The translations under genes were made by a program, and so were the position numbers. This document shows, in pieces, positions 1 through 12,150 of a DNA stretch of 64,000 bases. The notes below the pieces were generated by a model. The model saw only the letters and a program-made list of their open reading frames with translations. It searched no databases and had not been told where the DNA came from. The stretch's first letter is position 1; each line of letters starts with the position of its first letter. The DNA is from Cupriavidus metallidurans CH34. GTDB lineage: Bacteria; Pseudomonadota; Gammaproteobacteria; Burkholderiales; Burkholderiaceae. Location of the stretch: contig NC_007973.1 of assembly GCF_000196015.1 (NCBI RefSeq), positions 1 to 64,000 of the forward strand, given 5' to 3'.

Positions 1-103
1 TTGGGAATGACGCGGAGACGGCTTGGCAGGGCAGAGTCCGTGGCGCGCGTACGTTGCGATACTCGTGACACGTCCGCAAGGATGTGATCACTTAGAAGAA
101 CAC

Positions 104-1843
104 ATGCAAGATTTCTGGCAGGCAGCAGCCGCGCAACTCGAGCGCGAACTGACGCCGCAACAGTTCAAGACCTGGATCAAGCCGTTGGCGCCCGTGGCCT
201 TCGACGAGGAAGCGCATGCGCTGCGGATTGCCGCGCCCAATCGCTTCAAGCTTGACTGGGTCAAGAGCCAATTTTCGGGTCGGATCACGGCCCTTGCGTG
301 CGAGTACTGGGAAACGCAGGTTAGCGTTCACTTCGTGCTCGACCCCGCTGCATCGGGGCGCGCGGCCGCATATACCCAGCAAGCAATGCAACAGGGCCAG
401 GATGCGCCCGCTGCAATGGGTACGGCCATGGGCGCAGGCCATGCGCCTTATCCGGGCATGGCTGGCATGGCCGGAGGCCAATCCTACGGGCCGGCTGGCG
501 CGCAGGTTCCCGGCGCGCATCCGAACCAGATGGCTGGATATCCCGACTATCCCAGCCAGTCCAATGGCGCGCCCGCTGGCTATGGCGGCGCGGCGGGTGG
601 ACAAACGCCCTATTCCCAGTCGCAGCAGTCCGCGCAGGGACGCGGCGCGGCACCCACCGGGCATCCGCTTCAGGGCAATTCGGCCGCGCATTTGCCGGAC
701 ATGGGCGAGATCGACGTGGCCCAGATGGACCCGGCCGAAGCCAGCGCCCGCTCCTATCGCGTGCCGTCGCCGCAGCCGGCAGCGCCGGCCGGGGCGCAGC
801 AGCAGAGCGACACGGTGCACGAGCGCTCGCGCCTGAACCCGATCCTGACGTTCGACAACTTCGTCACCGGCAAGGCCAACCAGCTCGCGCGTGCCGCGGC
901 GATCCAGGTGGCCAACAACCCGGGCAAGTCGTACAACCCGCTCTACCTGTACGGCGGCGTTGGCCTCGGCAAGACTCACCTGATTCACGCGATTGGCAAC
1001 TTCATGCTGATGGAGAACCCGCGCGCGCGCATCCGGTACATCCATGCGGAGCAGTACGTTTCCGACGTGGTGAAGGCCTACCAGCGCAAGGCGTTCGACG
1101 AGTTCAAGCGCTATTACCACTCGCTGGACCTGCTGCTGATCGATGATATTCAGTTCTTCTCCGGCAAGAACCGCACGCAGGAAGAATTCTTCTACGCATT
1201 CGAGGCGCTGATCGCCAATCGCGCCCAGGTGATCATCACCAGTGATACCTATCCGAAGGAGATCACCGGCATCGACGACCGGCTGATTTCGCGTTTCGAC
1301 TCCGGCCTGACTGTGGCGATCGAGCCGCCCGAGCTGGAGATGCGCGTCGCCATTCTGATGAAGAAGGCCGCCGCCGAGAACGTGAGCGTGCCCGAGGAAG
1401 TGGCCTTCTTCGTGGCCAAGCACCTGCGGTCGAACGTGCGCGAGCTGGAAGGCGCGCTGCGCAAGATCCTGGCGTTCTCGAACTTCCATGGCAAGGACAT
1501 CACGATCGATGTCACGCGTGAAGCGCTGAAGGACCTGCTGACCGTGCAGAATCGCCAGATCTCCGTGGAGAACATCCAGAAGACCTGCGCAGATTTCTAC
1601 AACATCAAGGTCGCGGACATGTATTCCAAGAAGCGGCCCGCCAATATCGCGCGGCCGCGCCAGATCGCGATGTATCTGGCGAAGGAACTGACGCAGAAGA
1701 GTCTGCCGGAGATCGGCGAGTTGTTCGGCGGGCGCGATCACACCACGGTGCTTCACGCCGTGCGCAAGATTGCCGAAGAGCGTAGCAAGGACGCGCAGCT
1801 CAATCACGAGTTGCACGTGCTGGAACAGACGCTCAAGGGCTGA
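104..1843 (+). CDS. dnaA: Chromosomal replication initiator protein DnaA
   Basis: DnaA binds origin DNA as an ATP-dependent filament and opens the duplex. The 579-residue product starts [13 protein letters not shown], the usual domain I start, with an AGAAGAA-like ribosome site just upstream; an in-frame start at 23 would add an unconserved leader. Domain I covers about residues 1-85. A long Gly/Ala/Gln/Pro/Ser-rich domain II follows to about 245, much longer than in E. coli DnaA (467 aa total). The AAA+ domain has Walker A GGVGLGKT at 284-291 and Walker B LLLIDD ending at D347-D348. The C-terminal DNA-binding domain contains [15 protein letters not shown]. It heads the dnaA-dnaN-gyrB block. 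Identity is secure. Confidence 0.98.
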   Translation: MQDFWQAAAAQLERELTPQQFKTWIKPLAPVAFDEEAHALRIAAPNRFKLDWVKSQFSGRITALACEYWETQVSVHFVLDPAASGRAAAYTQQAMQQGQDAPAAMGTAMGAGHAPYPGMAGMAGGQSYGPAGAQVPGAHPNQMAGYPDYPSQSNGAPAGYGGAAGGQTPYSQSQQSAQGRGAAPTGHPLQGNSAAHLPDMGEIDVAQMDPAEASARSYRVPSPQPAAPAGAQQQSDTVHERSRLNPILTFDNFVTGKANQLARAAAIQVANNPGKSYNPLYLYGGVGLGKTHLIHAIGNFMLMENPRARIRYIHAEQYVSDVVKAYQRKAFDEFKRYYHSLDLLLIDDIQFFSGKNRTQEEFFYAFEALIANRAQVIITSDTYPKEITGIDDRLISRFDSGLTVAIEPPELEMRVAILMKKAAAENVSVPEEVAFFVAKHLRSNVRELEGALRKILAFSNFHGKDITIDVTREALKDLLTVQNRQISVENIQKTCADFYNIKVADMYSKKRPANIARPRQIAMYLAKELTQKSLPEIGELFGGRDHTTVLHAVRKIAEERSKDAQLNHELHVLEQTLKG

Positions 1844-2219
1844 CACACGTGCAGGTTGCGTGCGCCGAATGCGGCGCCGCAGCCTGCCGAAAGCGGCTCA
1901 TCGACGATTTCGAGAGCCAGCCTTGCCGGGCTGGCATACTACTGGGTGCGCGTCCGACGGCAAGCGGGCGCCGGTAAACTGTTGGATCGCGGGAATCTGG
2001 CCTCAGATAAGGCTTTGCGGTGAGTCGGGACGGATTGGCAGAGGTTGGCGGCGGAATGTGGCATTTTGTGCACAATCGGACGCCGTGCCGGGTTCGCCCC
2101 GCTTCACCGCAGCGGCTTATCCTTGGTACAATGCGACATTAACTCCTTGATTCCTAAGTGAATTTGGAGTTGTGCGAAACCCTGCGGTCGCTATCGACAA
2201 ACGACGAAGGATAAATTCA
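1844..2219. other. dnaA-dnaN intergenic region (376 bp)
   Basis: No credible gene lies here. It holds a perfect 10-bp palindrome TTGTGCACAA at 2066-2075 and a plausible dnaN promoter (listed separately). One TTATCCTTG sequence (2118-2126) resembles a DnaA box at 7 of 9 positions, but there is no cluster of TTATCCACA-type boxes, so I cannot place oriC here. The origin may lie upstream of dnaA, outside the window. Confidence 0.6.
2103..2132 (+). promoter_or_regulatory. Probable dnaN sigma-70 promoter
   Basis: A -35-like TTCACC (2103-2108) and a -10-like TACAAT (2127-2132) are separated by 18 bp and lie about 90 bp before the dnaN start. This is a match by eye only. dnaN may also be read from the dnaA promoter. 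Confidence 0.4.
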
Positions 2220-3335
2220 ATGCAATTGGTCAAAACCTCGCGAGACAATCTGCTGCGTCCGCTGCAAATCGTGAGCGGCATCGTGGAGCGCCGCCACACC
2301 CTCCCGATCCTGGCCAACCTGCTGATTCGCAAGTCCGGCTCGAACGTATCCTTCCTCTCGACCGACATCGAGATCCAGATCACGACCCATGCCGAATGCG
2401 GTGTCGGTAGCGACAGCGTGGCGACCACCGTGGCCGCGCGCAAGCTGCTGGACATCCTGCGCGCGATGCCTGACGGCGACGTGGCGCTGTCGCTGAACGA
2501 CAAGCGCATGACCGTGCAGTCGGGCAAGAGCAGGTTTGCGCTGCAGACGCTGGCCGCGGAAGAATTCCCGACCGTTGCCGAAGCCGCCGAATTCAACGCC
2601 AGCGTGAGCCTGCCGCAGAAGACGTTCAAGCATCTGCTGGCGATGGTCCACTTCGCCATGGCGCAGCAGGACATCCGTTACTACCTGAACGGGATGCTGC
2701 TGGTGGTCGATGGCAAGAAGGTCATGGCCGTGGCGACCGACGGTCACCGCCTGGCGTACTGCGGCGTGGAGCTCGAGAATGAAGCGACCGGCGTCGGTTC
2801 GCGCCAGGAAGTGATCATCCCGCGCAAGACCATCCTGGAACTGCAACGCCTGCTGGAAGACACCGATGATCCCGTGCAGGTGCAACTGGCCGCCAATCAG
2901 GTCAAGTTCACCTTCGCCAATATCGAACTGATCAGCAAGCTGGTGGAAGGCAAGTTCCCGGACTTCCAGCGCGTGATCCCGAAGGGCTACAAGAACGCGT
3001 TTGCGATCGACCGCGTGCAACTGCAACAGGCGCTGCAACGCACGGCGATTCTGACTACCGACAAGTTCAAGGGCGTGCGTTGCATTCTCGATACGCACGT
3101 GCTGAAGATCAGCTCCACCAACGCCGATCAGGAAGAGGCGCAGGAAGAGCTGGAACTCGATTATTCGGGCGATGCGCTCGATATCGGCTTTAACGTGACC
3201 TATCTGCTCGATGTGCTCGCCAACCTGAAGAGCGAGCAGGTGCAGGTCAGCCTCGGCGACTCCAATTCGAGCGCGCTGATTACGGTGCCGGAAGACGACA
3301 ACTTCAAGTATGTCGTCATGCCGATGCGCATTTGA
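2220..3335 (+). CDS. dnaN: DNA polymerase III beta sliding clamp
   Basis: The clamp encircles DNA as a dimer and tethers Pol III and other enzymes. The product is 371 residues, the normal family length, and begins MQLVKTSRDNLLRPLQIV. I chose the ATG at 2220 because GAAGGA lies about 9 bp upstream and the start matches the family; a GTG at 2172 would add 16 unconserved residues. The three clamp folds run in order and the C-terminus ends YVVMPMRI, the typical hydrophobic-pocket end. It lies between dnaA and gyrB, as in most bacteria. Confidence 0.98.
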   Translation: MQLVKTSRDNLLRPLQIVSGIVERRHTLPILANLLIRKSGSNVSFLSTDIEIQITTHAECGVGSDSVATTVAARKLLDILRAMPDGDVALSLNDKRMTVQSGKSRFALQTLAAEEFPTVAEAAEFNASVSLPQKTFKHLLAMVHFAMAQQDIRYYLNGMLLVVDGKKVMAVATDGHRLAYCGVELENEATGVGSRQEVIIPRKTILELQRLLEDTDDPVQVQLAANQVKFTFANIELISKLVEGKFPDFQRVIPKGYKNAFAIDRVQLQQALQRTAILTTDKFKGVRCILDTHVLKISSTNADQEEAQEELELDYSGDALDIGFNVTYLLDVLANLKSEQVQVSLGDSNSSALITVPEDDNFKYVVMPMRI

Positions 3336-3385
3336 TGGCCACCATCAGACGCCATCCAGACCACAATCGGGCACACACCGCAGCA

Positions 3386-3424
3386 GGGGCCGGATCGAAC
3401 CGATCCGCCCCTTTTGCCGTTTTT
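3386..3424 (+). terminator. Probable intrinsic terminator after dnaN
   Basis: GGGGC-c-GGATC (3386-3396) pairs with GATCC-g-CCCC after a short loop, followed by TTTTGCCGTTTTT. The imperfect GC-rich stem plus T runs fits a terminator between dnaN and gyrB. Confidence 0.6.
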
Positions 3425-3514
3425 AAGTAACCCGCGAAACGCGGATCTACCGCACCCGCCGCATTTTTGGCGCAGGTTCGGTTTTCCGCTTTTTGCCGTC
3501 AGTATCGTGAGTAG

Positions 3515-6046
<2,532 letters not shown>

Positions 6047-6113
6047 TTGTGTCGGATGACACGGGAAGTGAAATCTGTGCCGAGTTACTGAAAACTTTGT
6101 GACGCAGTAAATG

Positions 6114-6140
6114 AAAAAACCGCCTTCGGGCGGTTTTTTT
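6114..6140 (+). terminator. Intrinsic terminator after gyrB
   Basis: AAAAAACCGCC-ttcg-GGCGGTTTTTTT is a perfect stem with a UUCG loop and flanking A and T tracts, about 70 bp after the gyrB stop. It could work in both directions. It marks the end of the conserved core block. Confidence 0.92.
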
Positions 6141-6860
6141 GTATGTAGGAAATCTGAGGGGCAAGCCGCCGGCAGGAGCCGACCGGTTGCGGTCGCCCAG
6201 GGTCTTGCTGCAAACGGCTGCTTTGCCGTGCGAAAGCGGAAGTCCGCACAAGATCCGAGGCGGTCTGCTTCACCCTCACCGCGCACGCGGCGGCCGCCTA
6301 ACCTCGCTTGCGCGCCCAGATAACTCAGAACTTGCCATCCAACGACGGGCGAGACTATGGGAAGGAATAGCGGCGAGAGATATCCGAGTCAACGCATTCG
6401 ACCTGAACCGCATCGGCCAAATTTTGCTGCGCCTCTGGGCGCCCCCGCGCGAAAAGACCGCATAGAGCGATCATTAGGGCATGCGTTCGCGCTAATGGAC
6501 TTGCTGAGCGACTTGATCGAGTGACAAATTGGACGTATCGCTCACCCCGGCATTTGTTAGGCCAGTAGCAACAAGCTAGTCCGACTGTTTGAGCGCTGCG
6601 TAGCGGGGGCGCTTTTCACGCTTTTGATTCCTTAAGACTAGCGAGAGCGCTTCCTGTCGTCCCTACTGGATGAAAATGGTGAGTGGGCGGCGGTCGTAAG
6701 TCGCCGTCAGCCATAGCATATCTTCAAAGAAATGCCTCACTCGAGGTCATTCTTTCGTCGCTCGGAAACGGAGGGCTAGCCGTTTTTGGTATTCTGTTGC
6801 GGTTTGTTGCATGGCAGTGGCCAAGTAGGCGATACCACAACCATCTGATGCCCCACTACG
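6141..6860. other. Gene-poor accessory stretch between gyrB and the restriction gene
   Basis: I see no supportable gene in these 720 bp. The short open frames have no ribosome sites or recognisable protein features, and one of them (6683-6883) overlaps the start of the endonuclease gene. By eye the sequence is less GC-rich from about 6330 onward than in flanking genes. This suggests inserted DNA or gene remnants, possibly including the promoter of the downstream gene. Confidence 0.5.
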
Positions 6861-8099
6861 ATGACCAAGATTATTCCTTTTGATGCCCTCGCGACGGCCG
6901 ATCTCGTTGTCGATGCGGTTTATCAGAGTCGGGCAGATGGTCAGATTGCCGGTGAGCCAATTGCAAAGCTCTTACCGGGTTCCGGCAACATGGGGGGATT
7001 CCGTGTCACCGGGAGAGGTGAGCAAAAAAGCTGGGTCGTGCTGTTCACGACTGGCGAGGATAAAGATTGGCCTGACACGCTGGATTTAAGTACTGGTAAG
7101 TTTGTCTACTTCGGTGATAACAAGACCCCGGGTCATGAATTGCATGAAACGCGTGGTGGCAACAAGGTTCTTCGATATTCGTTCGAGCGACTCCACGCTG
7201 CAGTGAATCCGCGAGCGGACGTGGCTCCGTTTTTGGTGTTCAAGAAGTACCCACTCGCACACGGTGCGAGGTCTGTTCAGTTCAAGGGCCTTGCGGTACC
7301 GGGCTTCCCAAGCTTGTCGTCGACGGAGGACCTGGTTGCTGTCTGGAAGTCCTCTGAGGGCCAGCGATTCCAAAATTATCGCGCTGTCTTTACGATCCTA
7401 AACGCGCCTGTGTTGAGCCGTGCTTGGATCAACGATCTCAAGGCAGGAGATTTAAACTCTTCCAATGCACCAAGAGCGTGGCGTCAGTGGCGCGAGTCCG
7501 GAAAATATTCGCCGCTTGCTGCGGCGCCGACCACGAACATTCGATCTGCGAACGCGCAAAGTCCAGATACGGCTCTGAAACGTGAGCTGCTCGAATGTAT
7601 TTGGCAGCACTACAAAGGCGCACCGATTGCTTTTGAAGCGTTTGCCGCCCGCGTCTTTCAAATGACCGATGAGCGCGTCGTCATCGACGAAATCACGAGA
7701 GGGGTTGTCGATGGTGGTCGAGACGCAATTGGGAGATATCGGCTTGGGTCTATGGCCGATCCGGTCTATGCAGAATTCTCGCTGGAAGCAAAATGCTATC
7801 GTCCGCCACTAAACGGTGACACGCCGATTACGGTCAGCGTTAGTGATGTTGCGCGTTTAATCTCGCGTATTCGCCATCGGCAGTTTGGCGTTCTTGTCAC
7901 AACCTCAGTGATTGCCTCCCAGGCTTACAAGGAGGTGCGCGAAGATCGCCACCCGATTGTCTTTATTTCGGGTGGCGATATGGTCAATATCCTCATCGAC
8001 AAGGGCTACAACACCAGAGGAAGGGTGCAAGAGTTACTTTCCTCGGACTTTGCGCTTGTTGCGGCTGCTAGCAGCGAGCCGGTTGATAAGCCGCGCTAG
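6861..8099 (+). CDS. Modification-dependent restriction endonuclease, MspJI/AspBHI-like
   Basis: The 412-residue protein is predicted to cut DNA that carries modified cytosine. The N-terminal part (about 1-215) resembles the AspBHI-type DNA-recognition region. The C-terminal part (about 240-370) is an Mrr-like PD-(D/E)XK nuclease: FEAFAARVFQM helix, GGRD with D288, then E309-A310-K311, and later FGVLVTTS. The spacing D-X20-EXK fits the D-X20-22-(Q/E)XK pattern described for MspJI-family enzymes. No methyltransferase lies beside it, as expected for a type IV-like enzyme. ATG 6861 is the first possible start (in-frame TGA at 6846), with no clear Shine-Dalgarno. Base composition differs from neighbours, which suggests transfer. 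Confidence 0.8.
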   Translation: MTKIIPFDALATADLVVDAVYQSRADGQIAGEPIAKLLPGSGNMGGFRVTGRGEQKSWVVLFTTGEDKDWPDTLDLSTGKFVYFGDNKTPGHELHETRGGNKVLRYSFERLHAAVNPRADVAPFLVFKKYPLAHGARSVQFKGLAVPGFPSLSSTEDLVAVWKSSEGQRFQNYRAVFTILNAPVLSRAWINDLKAGDLNSSNAPRAWRQWRESGKYSPLAAAPTTNIRSANAQSPDTALKRELLECIWQHYKGAPIAFEAFAARVFQMTDERVVIDEITRGVVDGGRDAIGRYRLGSMADPVYAEFSLEAKCYRPPLNGDTPITVSVSDVARLISRIRHRQFGVLVTTSVIASQAYKEVREDRHPIVFISGGDMVNILIDKGYNTRGRVQELLSSDFALVAAASSEPVDKPR

Positions 8100-8162
8100 T
8101 ACCGCCAGGAGGCCACTGGGCGAAGCTATGTCCGGCGACGATCCGGGTCACCCCACAGCCTT

Positions 8163-8321
8163 ATGACAAGGCTCTGGCAGCTATTCCATGGCAAGCAAGA
8201 ATGCAAGGATCCAGAAATCGGTGAGTTTCTTGACGAGCAAGGGGCGCCTCTTCAATTTCGCTTCACGACAGATGTGCGCATGAACGCGGCAGCAAAAGAC
8301 CGCGAAGCCATGCAAACCTGA
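8163..8321 (+). CDS. Small hypothetical ORF after the restriction gene
   Basis: This 52-codon frame begins MTRLWQLFHGKQECKDPEIG and ends DREAMQT. It has no signal peptide, membrane segment or known motif. It lies 63 bp after the endonuclease stop on the same strand and shares its less GC-rich composition. No convincing ribosome site precedes it. It may be a real small protein, a fragment of a lost gene, or chance. Confidence 0.25.
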   Translation: MTRLWQLFHGKQECKDPEIGEFLDEQGAPLQFRFTTDVRMNAAAKDREAMQT

Positions 8322-8366
8322 AGCGGAAATGACGCCGAGCGCCATTTCCGCACCAACATCCCCCCC

Positions 8367-10121
8367 TCAAGCCGCAAACCGCCTCCGTCCCTCCGACCAA
8401 GTCTCCATCACCTTCAACTTACCAATCTCCTCCTGCGCCATCTGGAGCGGGTCCTTATCCACAATCACCAGATCCGCATACTTCCCGGTCTCCAGGCTGC
8501 CAACGATCTGGTCCATCTGGCATTGCCACGCCGCGTCGATCGTCACCGCCCGCAGTGCCTGCGCCACGGTAATGCGCTCCGCTGGGTTGAGCACGCCACC
8601 GCCGTCGCGCATGGTGCGGTTGACGGCGTTGTCCATGTAACGGATCGGTTCGATCGGCGTCACGTTGTAGTCGGAGTGGAGCGAGATGCGCAGGCCGCCG
8701 CGCAGTGCCGATGCGCAGGGGGCGTAGAACTGGGCGCGCTGGGGGCCGAGGATGTTGTCGCGGAATGCCTTGCCCCAGTAGTGCACGTGTCCGATCAGGA
8801 ATGACGGCGACACGCCGAGCTTTGCCATTCGCTGAATCTGCTCGGGGTGCAGGACGCTGCAGTGTTCGATGCGGTGTCGATGATCCGTGCGTGGTGAGCG
8901 TTTCAGCACGTGTTCGTAGACGTCCAGCGTGGTGTCGATGGCGGCGTCGCCGTTGGCGTGGATGGCGACTTGCCAGCCGAGGTCGTGCGCGCGTTGTACG
9001 CCCTCGATCAGTTGCTCGGCGGTGTAATTCAGCGCGCCACGGCTGGTGGAGTTGAGGTATGGCTCGCGCTGGTATCCGGTGCGGGCCTGGTTGGAGCCGT
9101 CGGACCAGAACTTGATGCCGTGTAGCCGGAAGCGATCTGTGCCGGCGCCCGGCTTGATGCCTCGCTCTACCCAGCCATCCATCCGGTCGGACGTCAGGAA
9201 GCCCGAATAGCGGACAGGAGGATCGTCGCGCATGGCGGCGTTGACGATATCGAGGTCATGCACGCCGCTGGTGCCAATGCCGGCATCGTGCAGGCTGGTA
9301 CAGCCCACGGCGCTGGCGCGGTCGAACAGCTTGCGAATGCTGGCCACCATTTGCGCGGCGTTGGGCATCGGGGCGACTTTCAGAAAGGGGCCGTATGCGG
9401 GGCCTTCCTCGAGCCGGCCGGTTAGTTCGCCCTTGTCGTCGCGGACAAAGCGGCCCTGGGCCGGGTTCGGCGTATCGCGCGTGACGTTGGCGAGCTTCAG
9501 GGCCGCGCTGTTGACGTAGGCAATATGTCCGTTCGATTCCAGGATGAAGACCGGATTGTTGGGCGCCACGGCATCGAGCCGTTGTCGCGTGACGGGTGCG
9601 CCGGGCATCAGCGAGGGATCGAGCGCCTGGGCGCGGACCCACTCGCCCGGTTTGGACTTTGCCGCCTCGGCGCGGATCTTCTCGAGTGCCTGGTCAATCG
9701 ACGTGGTGGTGAACGGGCCCACGTCGAGCCATGCGTCGAGCACGGCCAATGCGGAGTGCATGTGTGGTTCGACAAATCCCGGCAGCAGCGTGCGTCCACC
9801 GAGGTCGATGGTTTGCGTGTCCGGGCCACGGAACTGCGCGACCGCATCCATCGAGCCAACGGCAACGATGCGGCCATCGCGCACGGCCAGGGCCTTGGCC
9901 GTTGGCGAGCCGCTGGCCATGGTGTAGATCGGCCCGTTGGTGAAGATGAATTGCGCGTAGGGAGATGTCGAAGGAGACGTAGCCGGGGGGTTCTCGGCGT
10001 ATGCCGACGGGAATCCGAAGGTGGACATTGCACCGAGCGCCAGCGCGCCCGTCAGGAAGTCTCGGCGCGACGCGCGCGCGAGCAGGACTGCTGCACCACC
10101 AGGACTGCAGTAGAAGCACAT
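8367..10121 (-). CDS. Tat-exported amidohydrolase, YtcJ-like
   Basis: This 584-residue protein is a predicted metal-dependent amidohydrolase. After a short leader it has a twin-arginine signal (ASRRDFLTGALALGAM, near residues 17-32), so it is probably exported folded to the periplasm. The mature part has a composite domain and TIM barrel with GFVEPHMHSALAV (metal-binding HxH), IAHANGDAAID, HRHRIEHCS and LHSDYN motifs. This arrangement fits the YtcJ/NfdA-like subgroup; the substrate is unknown. The start is supported by TGGGG upstream of ATG. It appears to be transcribed alone. Confidence 0.85.
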   Translation of the reverse strand: MCFYCSPGGAAVLLARASRRDFLTGALALGAMSTFGFPSAYAENPPATSPSTSPYAQFIFTNGPIYTMASGSPTAKALAVRDGRIVAVGSMDAVAQFRGPDTQTIDLGGRTLLPGFVEPHMHSALAVLDAWLDVGPFTTTSIDQALEKIRAEAAKSKPGEWVRAQALDPSLMPGAPVTRQRLDAVAPNNPVFILESNGHIAYVNSAALKLANVTRDTPNPAQGRFVRDDKGELTGRLEEGPAYGPFLKVAPMPNAAQMVASIRKLFDRASAVGCTSLHDAGIGTSGVHDLDIVNAAMRDDPPVRYSGFLTSDRMDGWVERGIKPGAGTDRFRLHGIKFWSDGSNQARTGYQREPYLNSTSRGALNYTAEQLIEGVQRAHDLGWQVAIHANGDAAIDTTLDVYEHVLKRSPRTDHRHRIEHCSVLHPEQIQRMAKLGVSPSFLIGHVHYWGKAFRDNILGPQRAQFYAPCASALRGGLRISLHSDYNVTPIEPIRYMDNAVNRTMRDGGGVLNPAERITVAQALRAVTIDAAWQCQMDQIVGSLETGKYADLVIVDKDPLQMAQEEIGKLKVMETWSEGRRRFAA

Positions 10122-10259
10122 GTGGTTACCCCATCGTTATCGTTGCTGTGTTGGGAATGGCGCGTATGTGGCGTCGACTGTAGCCTGCCGGACGATAGCG
10201 GTGACCGTCCATCCGCGTTTTCGTCAATTGTCGGCGTGGTTCGCAAAAGCGAATGCTGC

Positions 10260-11189
10260 CTATCGGTGCGAAGTGGCATCGCCTTCGGCATCTGCCATCG
10301 CACTATCGGTCATGTCAGCAGACTGAGACATCCCAAGGCTGAACACCGCGACCAGCACGCAACCGATGCCGATGATCTGGCTCTGGCCGATCTGTTCGCC
10401 GAGCAGCGCGGCAGCGAGCACCACCGCTGATACCGGTGCCACCGCAGTGAACAGCGCCGCCTCTGCACCGCTCACTCGGGCCGCGCCGGCGTACCAGAGC
10501 AGGAAGCCCCCCACGGTTGGAATCAGCGCGTAGTACGCGACGGCGGCGACCGCGTTGCCGGAGAGCGCGTGCATCCACGGCATCTCGAAGCCGGCCGGTA
10601 TCACCGCCACCGCGAGTCCGAACACCGCCATGATGGTCGAGAGCGCAAGCGGCGCGATCGGTGTCTGGATCCGCTTGTTGAGCAGGATGAAGACACCCTC
10701 GCAGCCCACGGCGCCGAAGATCAGCAAGCTGCCGAGCAACGAGTGCGCGCTGCCAGCGTCGTTGCGGAATACGATGGTCAGGACACCGGCAGCCGCCAAT
10801 GCGATGGCCAGCAACACGGCGCGTCGCGGCCGCTCGCCAAGCACCATGATGGCGATTGCCGCGGAGACCACTGGCAGCGTGCCAATGATCACGCCCGCGT
10901 CGGTGGCAGAGGCATGTCGGAGCCCCAGGATCAGCAGCGTCGTATAGCCGACGCTTCCAGCGCCTGCCTGCACCAGCAGCAGGCCCCATTCCCTCGGCGC
11001 CAGGATTGGCCAGGTTATTCGGGTCACGCGCATCAGCACGAGAAACAGCGGAAGCGCGATGGCGAAGCGAAGCGCCGTTGCAGTGAACGGTGGCAGGCCC
11101 GCGGCCACGATCTTGCTGGCCACCACGGTGCTGCCGACCGTAATCATCGCCAGCGTCAAATAGAGATAGCCGTGCATTCGTCTGGACAT
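10260..11189 (-). CDS. EamA/DMT-family membrane transporter
   Basis: A 309-residue inner-membrane protein with about ten hydrophobic segments in two repeated EamA halves, for example YLYLTLAMITVGSTVVASKI at the start and ALSTIMAVFGLAVAVI in the second half. Members of this drug/metabolite transporter superfamily export amino acids, metabolites or drugs; the substrate cannot be told here. AAGGAAGGACC sits directly before the ATG. It follows the AraC gene by about 105 bp on the same strand, so the two may be functionally linked. Confidence 0.85.
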   Translation of the reverse strand: MSRRMHGYLYLTLAMITVGSTVVASKIVAAGLPPFTATALRFAIALPLFLVLMRVTRITWPILAPREWGLLLVQAGAGSVGYTTLLILGLRHASATDAGVIIGTLPVVSAAIAIMVLGERPRRAVLLAIALAAAGVLTIVFRNDAGSAHSLLGSLLIFGAVGCEGVFILLNKRIQTPIAPLALSTIMAVFGLAVAVIPAGFEMPWMHALSGNAVAAVAYYALIPTVGGFLLWYAGAARVSGAEAALFTAVAPVSAVVLAAALLGEQIGQSQIIGIGCVLVAVFSLGMSQSADMTDSAMADAEGDATSHR

Positions 11190-11294
11190 GGTCCTTCCTT
11201 TCTTCCCCGATGGGGGATGGCGGAAAGGTGCAGGATCGCGAACCGGACGCGGTGTCGTCTTGAATGAAATTGCGAGCGTGGCGGGGAAGGCCGG

Positions 11295-12137
11295 CTACGA
11301 TGCGCCGCAGGCACGCGCGTACATGCTGGGCGAAATGCCGTACGTGCGAACAAAGATGCGCGTCATATGGCTCTGGTCGGCGAAGCCGCTCGCTGCGGCA
11401 GCGTCCGCGAGCGACATGCGGCGCGCGATCAGATGCCGTGCGGCGATGATGCGGCGCTGGATCATGTAGGCGTGTGGTGTCATGCCAGTCGCCCGCGAGA
11501 ACGCGCGGATGAACTGGAAGCGGCTCAGGCGGCACTCGTTGGCCAGTTCGCCGAGCGTGAGCGGCGCGGCTGAATCGTCGTCGATGCGACGTCGCGCCAG
11601 TGCGATCTCTGCGAAGCCCGGGCCGCGTGTGTCCGAGCGGGTCTGCCCATGCATCGTGTCGGCCAGCAAGGTGAGCAGCAATTCCTCGCGCAGCACCGAG
11701 GCATGTTCCGCGTGCGCGGCCGTCATGGCGGTGAACAGTGTCAGGAAGCGTTGCGCGAGCCGCACATCGCGCATGACTGGGTGGGCGAACTCGAAGCTCC
11801 GCGTCCGCCCTTCCGTCACGTCCAGGATCGCGTCGGCGACCACGGGTGGATCGAAATAGAGCATCTGCCAGGCACGGCCGGCATCGCCGATCGGCATGCC
11901 GTCGTGCACTTCGCCAGGGTTGACCGTGATCGTGTCGCCGGGGCCGGCCTCCACGATCCCCTGCCCGCTGGCCGATCTTTGCGCGCCCTTGCCGATCACA
12001 CCGATGCCGAACTGATCATGCGTATGCCGACCGAACGCGTGGCGCGAGTCGGCCTGCACAGCCTGTGTGCCGGCAACATGACAGCGGAATATCTGGAACT
12101 GGCCTCCGGCCATTTGCGCTCCCATTCGTCTGGCCAT
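11295..12137 (-). CDS. AraC-family transcriptional regulator
   Basis: A 280-residue regulator. The N-terminal half looks like an AraC cupin sensor (HTHDQFGIGVIGKG, PGEVHDG). The C-terminal 100 residues carry two helix-turn-helix units (LTLGELANECRLSRFQFIRAFSRATG and SLADAAAASGFADQSHMTRIFVRTYG). The gene starts 13 bp after the second permease stop, so it is probably the fifth gene of the ABC transporter operon. It could control that operon or the adjacent EamA exporter. Confidence 0.9.
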   Translation of the reverse strand: MARRMGAQMAGGQFQIFRCHVAGTQAVQADSRHAFGRHTHDQFGIGVIGKGAQRSASGQGIVEAGPGDTITVNPGEVHDGMPIGDAGRAWQMLYFDPPVVADAILDVTEGRTRSFEFAHPVMRDVRLAQRFLTLFTAMTAAHAEHASVLREELLLTLLADTMHGQTRSDTRGPGFAEIALARRRIDDDSAAPLTLGELANECRLSRFQFIRAFSRATGMTPHAYMIQRRIIAARHLIARRMSLADAAAASGFADQSHMTRIFVRTYGISPSMYARACGAS

Positions 12138-12150
12138 TCGTGCGACACCG

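Noticed and set aside
1..103. oriC in the DNA before dnaA
   Set aside because: No TTATCCACA-like boxes or AT-rich unwinding stretch are visible in this short segment.
92..1846. Long open frame antisense to dnaA (584 codons)
   Set aside because: High-GC third-position shadow of dnaA; low-complexity His/Arg/Leu/Val product without any domain.
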